A DNA stretch of 7,236 nucleotides from a bacterium (GTDB taxonomy: Bacteria > Fidelibacterota > Marinisomatia > Marinisomatales > JAHJCW01), in the NCBI GenBank assembly GCA_030621275.1, contig JAUXHY010000057.1:1-7236 (forward strand), given 5' to 3'. The notes under the pieces are model-generated. The model searched no databases, had not been told where the DNA came from, and saw only the letters and a list, made by a program, of their open reading frames with translations. Made by a program: the position numbers and the translations under genes. The stretch's first letter is position 1. The number at the start of each line of letters is the position of its first letter. Below are positions 1 to 6,511 of the stretch, piece by piece.

Positions 1-220
1 GGCACTCTTTCATACTAAAAGATCATTGAGAATTAATTATAATTCAAAGCAATGCGCTAATTGTGCGGTAGCAAAAGACAGAGTTTGTAATATAACTTGT
101 CCGTTAAATCTTAACCCAAGAGGTGACGATATTTATCCATACTGTTATAATTGTATGGAATGTGTAGATATTTGCCAAAAAAATGGGAAAGCATTAAATA
201 TATCATTTAATAAAAAGTAA
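1..220 (+). CDS. C-terminal end of an iron-sulfur (polyferredoxin-type) protein, 5' partial
   Basis: The reading frame (first full codon at base 2) is open to the left edge, so this is the tail of a longer protein. The TTG at 26 is only an internal codon. About 72 residues are visible, with two cysteine groups. The first is CX2CX7CX3C followed by Pro (QCANC, then VCNITCP). The second is CX2CX2CX3C (CYNCMECVDIC). Each could hold one [4Fe-4S] cluster. Cysteine-rich tails of this kind occur in NapH/CcoG-like membrane polyferredoxins, which pass electrons between cytoplasmic or quinone pools and periplasmic enzymes; that placement is inference because the membrane part lies outside the window. 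The stop codon is 16 nt before the Rieske start, so it is probably in the same operon and may feed the same complex. The exact family is uncertain. Confidence 0.75.
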   Translation, partial: ALFHTKRSLRINYNSKQCANCAVAKDRVCNITCPLNLNPRGDDIYPYCYNCMECVDICQKNGKALNISFNKK

Positions 221-223
221 ATT

Positions 224-230
224 GGGAGAA
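224..230 (+). promoter_or_regulatory. Ribosome binding site of the Rieske gene
   Basis: GGGAGAA lies 6 nt before the ATG at 237. It supports that ATG over the in-frame TTG at 222, which would overlap this site and put five residues in front of the Tat-like N-terminus. Confidence 0.7.
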
Positions 231-236
231 AAGTAT

Positions 237-704
237 ATGGAAAAAGAAACAGCCCCAAAACAATCAAGGAGAGAGTTCCTTACCAAGTTTGGTGTTTTTG
301 GTGCTTTAACAATAGCTGTTTTCGCGTTTGCTAGGAACCTTTATTTGTTCTTTACTCCAAGTAAAAAAGAGAAAACATACCATAAATATTTGGTTGGTAA
401 AGTAGATGAAATTCCTATTGGTAAAGCAAAGGAGATAACGATTCAAAAAAAGCCTGTTTTTGTTGTTCACAATGAAGATGGCTTTAAAGTATTTTCAGGA
501 ATTTGTACGCATCTTGGATGTATTATAAAATGGGAGGAGAATAACAATAGATTCTATTGTCCTTGCCATAAGGGTATTTTTGATAAAACAGGGAAGGTTA
601 CCGGAGGTCCTCCACCTAGACCACTTGACGAATTTACGGTTGAAATGGATAATAATTTAGTATTCGTTAAAGTTGAAGATAAAGATAGGAGTCCTTGGTC
701 ATGA
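237..704 (+). CDS. Rieske 2Fe-2S protein of a cytochrome bc/b6f-type complex
   Basis: Rieske subunits take one electron from quinol bound at the Qo site of cytochrome b and pass it to a periplasmic acceptor. The protein has 155 residues. The N-terminus carries SRREFL (10-15), a Tat-like twin-arginine motif, followed by a hydrophobic anchor at about 20-39, as expected for a folded cluster protein exported by Tat. Box I is CTHLGC (90-95) and box II is CPCHKG (108-113), giving the ligands Cys90, His92, Cys108 and His111 and the disulfide pair Cys95/Cys110. A GGPPPRP loop (123-129) follows. Residues equivalent to the hydrogen-bonding Ser and Tyr of bovine Rieske (CPCHGSxY) are Gly113 and Phe115, which predicts a low-potential cluster suited to menaquinol. 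The stop overlaps the cytochrome b start (ATGA). Assignment is firm; the symbols petC or qcrA would be used by analogy. Confidence 0.95.
   Translation: MEKETAPKQSRREFLTKFGVFGALTIAVFAFARNLYLFFTPSKKEKTYHKYLVGKVDEIPIGKAKEITIQKKPVFVVHNEDGFKVFSGICTHLGCIIKWEENNNRFYCPCHKGIFDKTGKVTGGPPPRPLDEFTVEMDNNLVFVKVEDKDRSPWS
687..691 (+). promoter_or_regulatory. Ribosome binding site of the cytochrome b gene
   Basis: AGGAG inside the end of the Rieske gene lies 9 nt before the ATG at 701. This favours the ATG, which overlaps the Rieske stop by four bases, over the in-frame TTG at 695 that is only 3 nt away from the site. Confidence 0.65.
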
Positions 705-1747
705 GAGCAAAAGAATGGATTAAAGAACGATTTCCTATTGATTACAAAAAATTTATCGAAATAAATGAGAGTATTTTCATCAAAGAACCAATTCCAGTGC
801 ATATGAAAAAGTGGTTATTTGCCATGGGAACAACACCGTTTATATTGTTACCCATACAGATTATCACAGGAATCTTATTGGCCTTTTATTTTATGCCATC
901 ACCTGAGATGGCGCATGAGAGCGTAAGGCATATTACAGAGGAAGTGCGAATGGGTTTTTGGATAAGAGGGCTCCATAGTTGGGGTGCGAATCTAATGATC
1001 ATTGCAATATTTTTACATATGATGCGTGTTTTCTTTACAAATGCTTATCGAAAACCCAGGGAAATTAATTGGATCGTTGGATTTGTTTTACTAATGTTAG
1101 TGCTAACAATTTCTTTTACTGGTTATTCATTAACATATAATCAGCTTTCTTATTGGGCTATGACAGTTGGAACAAATTTAGTTAAAGAAATTCCATTGAT
1201 AGGAGGATTCGCGCTTGAATTGTTACGTGGAGGAGAAAGTATTGGGACAAATACGCTTACACGATTTTACACTTTTCATGTATGGTTACTACCGCTGATA
1301 ATTGTGTTAATGATGGCAATCCATATAATTGTACTAAGAGTTCATGGCGTATCCGAACCGGAAGGATATGAAAAAGGTTATTATGCTTTTTACCCAACGC
1401 ACTTTTTTAAGATTATTTTAGCAACATTATTCCTTTTATCTTTGTTAAGTTTGTTAGCTATAATTTATCCTCCGGGAATTGGTGTACCAGCAGATCCCTT
1501 AAATACCCCATTACATATTAAACCGGAATGGTATTTTTACTCCGTATTCCTTTTCTTAAAATTTATACCAATCAAGTTAGGAATATTGATAACGGGAATA
1601 GCAGTAATGGGAATGGTATTTTGGCCTTTTATTGAGCCATTTTTATCAAAAGATGAAAAGAAAAGAACAATAATTAGTTATATAATAGGCGCATTAACTA
1701 TTTTGATACTGATTATTTTAACATTGATACAAACTTTCACACTTTAA
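701..1747 (+). CDS. Cytochrome b (fused b6 + subunit IV type), quinol-oxidising membrane subunit
   Basis: This 348-residue integral membrane protein should carry two b hemes and the quinol-oxidation site of a Rieske/cytochrome b complex. I see seven likely helices at about 38-64, 90-112, 124-145, 190-213, 235-256, 292-312 and 323-345, matching cytochrome b6 (four) fused to subunit IV (three) rather than the eight of mitochondrial-type cytochrome b. Heme ligand pairs are His92/His106 (13 residues between) and His193/His208 (14 between); the 14-residue gap is typical of b6f and Firmicutes forms. The Qo motif PEWY is at 275-278, preceded by a subunit-IV-like ADPLNTP segment. The protein contains no cysteine, so the covalent extra heme of plant-type b6 is not expected. 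It lies between the Rieske and octaheme cytochrome genes. Analogous genes are called petB/petD or qcrB. Confidence 0.95.
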   Translation: MRAKEWIKERFPIDYKKFIEINESIFIKEPIPVHMKKWLFAMGTTPFILLPIQIITGILLAFYFMPSPEMAHESVRHITEEVRMGFWIRGLHSWGANLMIIAIFLHMMRVFFTNAYRKPREINWIVGFVLLMLVLTISFTGYSLTYNQLSYWAMTVGTNLVKEIPLIGGFALELLRGGESIGTNTLTRFYTFHVWLLPLIIVLMMAIHIIVLRVHGVSEPEGYEKGYYAFYPTHFFKIILATLFLLSLLSLLAIIYPPGIGVPADPLNTPLHIKPEWYFYSVFLFLKFIPIKLGILITGIAVMGMVFWPFIEPFLSKDEKKRTIISYIIGALTILILIILTLIQTFTL

Positions 1748-1768
1748 CAAGTATATTAGGAGAAGAAA

Positions 1769-3376
1769 ATGAGTAATATAAAGATACAGCAATGGTTAAT
1801 TGGAATTTTTAGTGTATTGTTAATTGTTACATTGATGATTGTAGCAACTGTAGAGGTTAAAAAAACACAAGGACACAAAGCGGAGATTGATATAGATAAA
1901 GTTAGTAATCAATGTATTATATGTCATGAAAAGGAAAATATTGCTGTTAAACAGATAGATGCTTGGGAAGAGAGTGAGCATGCTGTAATGGGTATTGGTT
2001 GTAATGAATGTCATGAAGCAGAAAAAGATGATTTTGATGCTCAAAGATGTCCGGAAAGCGATTTTCTGATTGCACGACATCCTACTCCAAAGGATTGTGC
2101 CGAATGCCATGAAGAGCAAGTAAATGAGTTTGCTAACAGTAAACATGCACATCAATTCTGGTTATTAAAGAATGCCGATAGAGCAATCCTTGAAAATCCA
2201 ATTGCTACAAGGCATGGTTGTGAAGAATGTCATAATATTGCCAATATGTGGCCTGATGGTAGTGTTGGAGAATGCGATGTATGTCATGCAAAACATTCAT
2301 TTGATATGGCGGTTGCCCGTCAGCCTGAAACTTGCGGTGAATGCCATGTTGGACCTGACCATCCACATATAGAGATTTATCTTGAATCGAAACATGGTAA
2401 TATCTTTAAAGCTTTAGGTAATGAATGGGATATGAGATATAATACTACGAAAAACGAACCGATTCCTATCGAAGCTCCGGTATGTGTTACTTGTCATATG
2501 GATGGAAATGAAAAACAGCCGATGACGCATGATGTCAGTGCGCGTCTGGCAACGGAATCTCAAGCTCCTTGGAGTTTTAGAACTGTTTGGGATGAAGAAG
2601 GTCTTGGAAGTTGGGAAGTAAAGCGTGAGCGAATGGAATCAATATGTAATAGCTGTCATGCTCCAAGTTTTGTTGATATGTATTTATTAACAGCCGATCT
2701 TGTCAATTTACAGTACAACGAAATCCGCCGATTCTTTGTGTATTGGACGAAAAAGTTAACTGCCAATGGTATGATTGATCGCTTAAAAGCGGATGGTAAA
2801 TATTATTCCGATCCAGTGCTTATCGGTTATGATGAAACACCTGAAGTACTGATGTATCATAGCTGGCATCATGAAGGTCGTAGATTCCGTCATGGCGCGG
2901 AAATGATGGGCGCCGATTATACACAGTGGCACGGTATTTGGGAAATTCAACATAATATGATAGAAATGCTCACATGGGCTGCAGAGCACGGCGATGAAGA
3001 AGCGCAAATATGGGTAGATTCAAATGATCCTATCAAGTTTGCTCCATATGCACTGTATGATATTCCCGGTACAGCATGGGGTATTTCCGCAAAAGCGAAT
3101 ACTACACCATATGTTTATAAATATGATGATTATTGGGATCGTATTAAAGCTAATGTTGAAACAGCATATAATACCGGTTTCTTATCTGAGGATCAGTGGA
3201 ATCTGTGGATGAAACGGTATGACAATAAAGAACATTATCTTGGTTTGAAGTATGAAGCAGATGTTGATTCAACTTGGAATTTCTACAAAGATAGAAATGA
3301 TGTAGATACTGAAGCTTTCATAAAACAAGCTGTTAATTTGGAATTGCCCGGTAAATCATTTTATGAGGGAAAATAA
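1769..3376 (+). CDS. Membrane-anchored octaheme cytochrome c, hydroxylamine oxidoreductase (HAO) family
   Basis: The 535-residue protein has exactly eight CXXCH heme sites, at 49-53, 78-82, 110-114, 151-155, 169-173, 189-193, 239-243 and 293-297, then a heme-free, probably helical C-terminal part, which is the HAO plan. By order the fourth site (CEECH) would be the catalytic heme. A THDVSAR segment (253-259) after the seventh heme resembles the HAO active-site region. An uncleaved-looking hydrophobic N-terminus (about 9-28) should anchor it on the periplasmic side. Family members oxidise hydroxylamine to NO or, in reductive branches, reduce nitrite, NO or hydroxylamine to ammonia. The oxidative branch crosslinks a tyrosine to the active heme; Tyr384 in GADYTQWHG is a candidate, but only an alignment can tell. 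One extra cysteine (Cys94) is outside the heme motifs. AGGAG 6 nt upstream fixes the start. Its place directly after Rieske and cytochrome b suggests a shared complex. Confidence 0.9.
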   Translation: MSNIKIQQWLIGIFSVLLIVTLMIVATVEVKKTQGHKAEIDIDKVSNQCIICHEKENIAVKQIDAWEESEHAVMGIGCNECHEAEKDDFDAQRCPESDFLIARHPTPKDCAECHEEQVNEFANSKHAHQFWLLKNADRAILENPIATRHGCEECHNIANMWPDGSVGECDVCHAKHSFDMAVARQPETCGECHVGPDHPHIEIYLESKHGNIFKALGNEWDMRYNTTKNEPIPIEAPVCVTCHMDGNEKQPMTHDVSARLATESQAPWSFRTVWDEEGLGSWEVKRERMESICNSCHAPSFVDMYLLTADLVNLQYNEIRRFFVYWTKKLTANGMIDRLKADGKYYSDPVLIGYDETPEVLMYHSWHHEGRRFRHGAEMMGADYTQWHGIWEIQHNMIEMLTWAAEHGDEEAQIWVDSNDPIKFAPYALYDIPGTAWGISAKANTTPYVYKYDDYWDRIKANVETAYNTGFLSEDQWNLWMKRYDNKEHYLGLKYEADVDSTWNFYKDRNDVDTEAFIKQAVNLELPGKSFYEGK

Positions 3377-3402
3377 TATAGATATTGAATAAATAAAATA
3401 AA

Positions 3403-3594
3403 TACTCTTTCGAGTTTGTGATTCTACGGGTATTTTGCCTATGAATCACAAACCGATGGGTTTGTGAGGAAACTTATCAAACCTCCCGATCAGGTAAGAA
3501 CCTGTGAATTGGAAAGAAAGGGGTCGAAGATGTAGGTTGTAGAGTAATTCTGCAACTTGTAAAACCTCCATTCTAATTACAGGATGGAGGTTTT
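3403..3594 (+). promoter_or_regulatory. Structured leader RNA, candidate riboswitch or attenuator of unknown class
   Basis: The noncoding stretch before the TonB receptor gene can form several stems: TACTCT (3403-3408) with AGAGTA (3541-3546) as a possible closing stem; a perfect 10-bp stem 3414-3423/3444-3453; a hairpin 3458-3468/3473-3484 closed by a GAAA loop; CAGGT/ACCTG (3491-3495/3500-3504) with loop AAGA; and GTTGTAGA/TCTGCAAC (3536-3543/3549-3556), which would exclude the closing stem. A purine-rich unpaired segment lies at about 3507-3530. An intrinsic terminator follows. This is the layout of a transcription-controlling leader. I could not match it to the consensus elements I know for cobalamin, TPP, FMN, SAM or c-di-GMP riboswitches, and I cannot confirm or exclude a divergent molybdenum-cofactor type. 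The alternative is a long structured 3' end of the upstream operon. No promoter is convincing. Confidence 0.6.
3414..3467 (+). repeat. Duplicated GTTTGTGA flanking one complementary TCACAAAC
   Basis: GTTTGTGA occurs at 3414-3421 and again at 3460-3467. TCACAAAC at 3446-3453 is the exact complement of both, so it can pair upstream (extended to 10 bp) or downstream (8 bp with the six-base loop CGATGG). The two pairings exclude each other, which is expected of a conformational switch. Confidence 0.75.
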
Positions 3595-3597
3595 ATA
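3561..3597 (+). terminator. Rho-independent terminator just before the TonB receptor gene
   Basis: A perfect 14-bp stem pairs 3561-3574 (AAAACCTCCATTCT, counting one T-G pair) with 3581-3594 (AGGATGGAGGTTTT), around the loop AATTAC. The T-run begins in the 3' arm and continues as TATATTATT. It ends 44 nt before the ATG at 3639, so it sits where a leader terminator would control the receptor operon. It may also end transcripts coming from the octaheme cytochrome gene; I see no other terminator after 3376. Confidence 0.88.
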
Positions 3598-3638
3598 TTA
3601 TTAAATTGAATATTTTAATTAATAAAAGAGATAGAAAA

Positions 3639-5894
3639 ATGAAAAACGTCAAATTAATTAGCATATTTGTGATGTTGAATATAATTGTTTATGCTCAAAC
3701 AGAGATTTATGGCTTAGTCAATACCGGTAATAAATGTGAACCGCTTGCAAACTGTAATATTTTGTTAAAAGATACTGAAATTGGTACAGTTACAGACGAT
3801 GACGGTTATTTCAGTTTATTGACGGTTTTTGAAGGCGAGCATATTTTGCAAGTTAGTCACATTGGATATAACATTGCTGAGAGAGCAATTAATATTAGAA
3901 AAGGAAAGAATATATATCTTAAGATTAAGATGCAATCTGCAATTCTCGATGGTGATTTAGTATCCGTAACAGCCACAAAAACAGCCCGAAGATTATATGA
4001 AATACCGGGTAGGTTGGAAGTTATCACTAATAAATATTTAACAAAATTACCTTCTCAAAAATTAGATGATATTCTACAATATGTATCGGGATTAAATGTT
4101 CATAGGACTTCCGGGATATTTGAAATTCGACCAGTTGTCAGTTTAAGAGGAGTGTCCGGCGATGAAGCCGGAAGAACATTGATTTTAGTGGATGGCGTAC
4201 CGATCAATAAATCGGATACCGGTGTGGCAAATTGGAATAGGATTGATGTAAATAATATCGATCGGGTGGAAATATTCAAGGGTGCGGGGTCTTCCCTATA
4301 TGGCAATAATGCAATGGGCGGGACGATTAATATCATCACAAAAAGACCCACACAAAATTTTACCGGAAATTTGAATTTGTCGCGGGGAACCTACAATACA
4401 AATAGTATGAATGTCAGCGCAAGCAGTTACATTTTTGATAAAATATCTCTAAACTTGGCGGGATTTTATCGCAATAGCGATGGATACTTCGACCTTCCCG
4501 ATAGTTTACAAGATGAATATTCTGTACCGCTTTTCCTCGATGAAAAAGGGATTTCTGCGAATATGGGATATAGTTTTGATGAGAATACTGTCCTTGATAT
4601 TAAATATGATTATTACGACGATAAGCGCGGCGAAGGAGTGAAAATTAATCAAAGTGATGGTAAACATCGCCAATTTGACACTAATTTTATTCAAGCGACA
4701 TTTTCAAAAAAGCACAATGTTTCGAAATATGAAATAAACGGATATTTACAAAAAGAAAATTATCTCAGAGTAGATGAGGGATTCAAAAAAGGTGTTTACA
4801 ATCACTTTGATGTTTCGTCTGAAAGAATAGATAAGGGACTGTTATTTAATTATTCATTAGACTTAACAAATTCAAATTCTTTAACATTTGGAGCGGAAAT
4901 CAAGTCGGGGAGCGTTAATGGCGGTGATTACTATACCACAGCGCCGGATACTATAATAAATAAAGGAATGCTGCGGAATTTTGCATCCTATTTGCAATAT
5001 GAATTTGGATTGATGAACGATCAATTGAAAATTATTTCAAGTGTACGTTTAGACGATGTGAAATTTCACGATGGATTTTTCGGCGCTAATGTAGAAAATA
5101 ATCCGTTTTACAATTACAACGGTGATATTGCGGAAAATAATTGGAAATCGCTCAGCCCGCGCATCGCTTTGCGATATTATTTGGAGAATAATATTAGTCT
5201 ATATTCATCATTTTCAAGAGGATTCAGAGCCGCAACTTTAGATGATTTATGTCGCACCGGCTGGATGCGTTTAGGTCCTAAACTTGCAAATCCTGAACTT
5301 GGACCGGAAACAATTGATAGCTACGAAATTGGTTTAGATTATTCACCACATCATTTATTGAGAATATCGCCGACAATTTATTATTCAAAGGGCAAGGATT
5401 TTCTGTATTACGTTGATACCGGTGAATTGTTATGGGGTAGAAGGCCAATTTATACGCGGGAAAATATTACCGAAGTTGAAATAAAAGGCGCAGAATGCGA
5501 TGTTGTATTCAAACCAAATAATGTTTTTTCAATATTATGCAATTATACATATAATAATTCGGTAATAACTTCTTTTACGGAAAATCCGGAGTTAGAAGGG
5601 AAATACTTAGTGTTTTCTCCGGAACATCAATTTAAATCGGTTTTGCAATTTACAAGTGATTTATTTAGCGTAAATTTTGGAGCTTTATATAAAGATAAGC
5701 AGTTTACCAATGATAATAACTCTGAACGAATAGATGGATATATCACCTATAATTGTCAATTATCTAAAGAGTTATTTAATAGTTTTAAAATATCAGTAGA
5801 AATGCAAAATATTACCGATGAAAGAATTACCGAACATCCGGAGAGACTTTCTCCGGGCAGAATGACTAATGTAAACCTATCTTATAAATGGTAA
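3639..5894 (+). CDS. TonB-dependent outer-membrane receptor with carboxypeptidase-regulatory-like domain
   Basis: The protein imports a scarce ligand through the outer membrane using TonB energy. With the ATG at 3639 it has 751 residues and starts with a clean Sec signal peptide (about 1-19, ending VYA before Gln20). The upstream TTG at 3606 would add 11 residues in front of the signal and is rejected; the only Shine-Dalgarno-like match is a weak AAAGAG at 3625-3630. Residues about 21-99 form a carboxypeptidase-regulatory-like domain (DDDGYFSL, SHIGY). A TonB-box-like VSVTATKTAR is at 108-117. The plug spans about 118-237 and includes LRGVSG, LILVDGVPIN, RVEIFKGAGSSLYG and GGTINIITKRP. The rest is a 22-strand-type barrel with a C-terminal receptor signature (NITDE, then SYKW ending in aromatic Trp). 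The ligand cannot be read from sequence; the mobA neighbour and leader RNA suggest a Mo/W-related or cofactor-related substrate, by inference only. Confidence 0.95.
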   Translation: MKNVKLISIFVMLNIIVYAQTEIYGLVNTGNKCEPLANCNILLKDTEIGTVTDDDGYFSLLTVFEGEHILQVSHIGYNIAERAINIRKGKNIYLKIKMQSAILDGDLVSVTATKTARRLYEIPGRLEVITNKYLTKLPSQKLDDILQYVSGLNVHRTSGIFEIRPVVSLRGVSGDEAGRTLILVDGVPINKSDTGVANWNRIDVNNIDRVEIFKGAGSSLYGNNAMGGTINIITKRPTQNFTGNLNLSRGTYNTNSMNVSASSYIFDKISLNLAGFYRNSDGYFDLPDSLQDEYSVPLFLDEKGISANMGYSFDENTVLDIKYDYYDDKRGEGVKINQSDGKHRQFDTNFIQATFSKKHNVSKYEINGYLQKENYLRVDEGFKKGVYNHFDVSSERIDKGLLFNYSLDLTNSNSLTFGAEIKSGSVNGGDYYTTAPDTIINKGMLRNFASYLQYEFGLMNDQLKIISSVRLDDVKFHDGFFGANVENNPFYNYNGDIAENNWKSLSPRIALRYYLENNISLYSSFSRGFRAATLDDLCRTGWMRLGPKLANPELGPETIDSYEIGLDYSPHHLLRISPTIYYSKGKDFLYYVDTGELLWGRRPIYTRENITEVEIKGAECDVVFKPNNVFSILCNYTYNNSVITSFTENPELEGKYLVFSPEHQFKSVLQFTSDLFSVNFGALYKDKQFTNDNNSERIDGYITYNCQLSKELFNSFKISVEMQNITDERITEHPERLSPGRMTNVNLSYKW

Positions 5895-5908
5895 AGGAGG
5901 CTATTTAA

Positions 5909-6511
5909 ATGACATTTGAAAAGCAAATTCCACGAATATTATTAATTGGAATAATTTGGGGATTGATTGAAATTTTGATAGCTCCCATAATTAAATCGGC
6001 TCAACCGGCATTATTTGGTTTTTTAATGCCTTTTATAACAGTAATTATAATTCTAACCGGTCGATATTTTGTACCTTCCTACGGTTCTGTAATCTTGATG
6101 GGGATAATTGCATCTGTAATGAAATATTTATTATCTGGGATGGTACTGCACGGAGCTTTTATGGCAATATTATTGGAAGCATTGTTAGCAGAAATTATTC
6201 TTTCAATATTTAGTATGAATTTATTTTCATATATATTTGTTGGAATATCAGTGGAATTATACAGCGCTATTCATCCATTATTATCAAAGGGTGTATTTTG
6301 CCAATCGGCACACTTTATCAAATTTAAGAAATTGTTAGTCAGCGTATTTAATTGGGACCTTTCAGCAATGAGTCGTGATGTACTTAGCAACATTTTTCTA
6401 ATTACGCATATTATTTTTGGGTTATTAGCCGGATTACTCTTTTTATGGATAAAAAAGTATTTAGTAAGTTTTACAAATAGAAAAGAGCAAAAAATTCATT
6501 CAGTAAAATGA
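5909..6511 (+). CDS. Polytopic membrane protein of unknown family, possibly an S-component-like transporter
   Basis: I do not recognise the family. The 200-residue protein is mostly hydrophobic, with likely helices at about 9-28, 35-55, 58-78, 80-101, 104-123 and 162-185, and a short charged C-terminal tail. Polar residues sit in or next to helices: WGLIE (Trp17, Glu21), Lys72, His81, Glu90, Glu95, Glu116 and His122. Size, six-helix layout and the ALLAE-type segment resemble substrate-binding (S) components of ECF transporters, but no signature is decisive. It has the best ribosome site in the window, AAAGGAGG at 5893-5900, overlapping the receptor stop codon. It overlaps mobA by four bases, so it is translationally linked to both neighbours. 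A plausible role is moving the receptor's ligand across the inner membrane. No ATPase gene is present in the window. The gene is real; the function is a guess. Confidence 0.85.
   Translation: MTFEKQIPRILLIGIIWGLIEILIAPIIKSAQPALFGFLMPFITVIIILTGRYFVPSYGSVILMGIIASVMKYLLSGMVLHGAFMAILLEALLAEIILSIFSMNLFSYIFVGISVELYSAIHPLLSKGVFCQSAHFIKFKKLLVSVFNWDLSAMSRDVLSNIFLITHIIFGLLAGLLFLWIKKYLVSFTNRKEQKIHSVK

Noticed and set aside
26..220. Complete 64-residue ferredoxin starting at TTG 26
   Set aside because: The frame stays open to the window edge, there is no Shine-Dalgarno before the TTG, and a coding-like segment continues upstream, so this is the end of a longer protein.
1820..2155. Minus-strand 111-residue frame inside the octaheme cytochrome gene
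   Set aside because: It runs antisense to a gene with eight intact heme motifs, has low-complexity Phe/Ile/Asn-rich composition and no ribosome site; it is a shadow frame. The other minus-strand frames (554-802, 2783-3007, 4100-4351, 4506-4694, 6973-7170) are rejected for the same reason.
2172..2372. Plus-strand frames in other registers inside the octaheme gene (also 3024-3212)
   Set aside because: They overlap a well-supported gene and show no motif or start signal of their own.
1769..3376. Evidence that the organism is an ammonia-oxidising nitrifier
   Set aside because: HAO-family octaheme proteins are widespread in non-nitrifiers, often as reductases; no amo, cycA or cycB genes are present, and the Rieske/b context does not match the nitrifier hao cluster.
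3385..3413. Promoter for the leader RNA (TTGAAT at 3385, AT-rich stretch after it)
   Set aside because: No -10-like hexamer lies at acceptable spacing, and the AT-rich background makes chance matches common.
3403..3594. Leader as a cobalamin riboswitch, the usual regulator of TonB receptors in this bacterial group
   Set aside because: No recognisable B12 box (an AGCCAGGAGACCTGCC-like element) or GGTG core element is visible on either strand; the CAGGT/ACCTG hairpin is only superficially similar.
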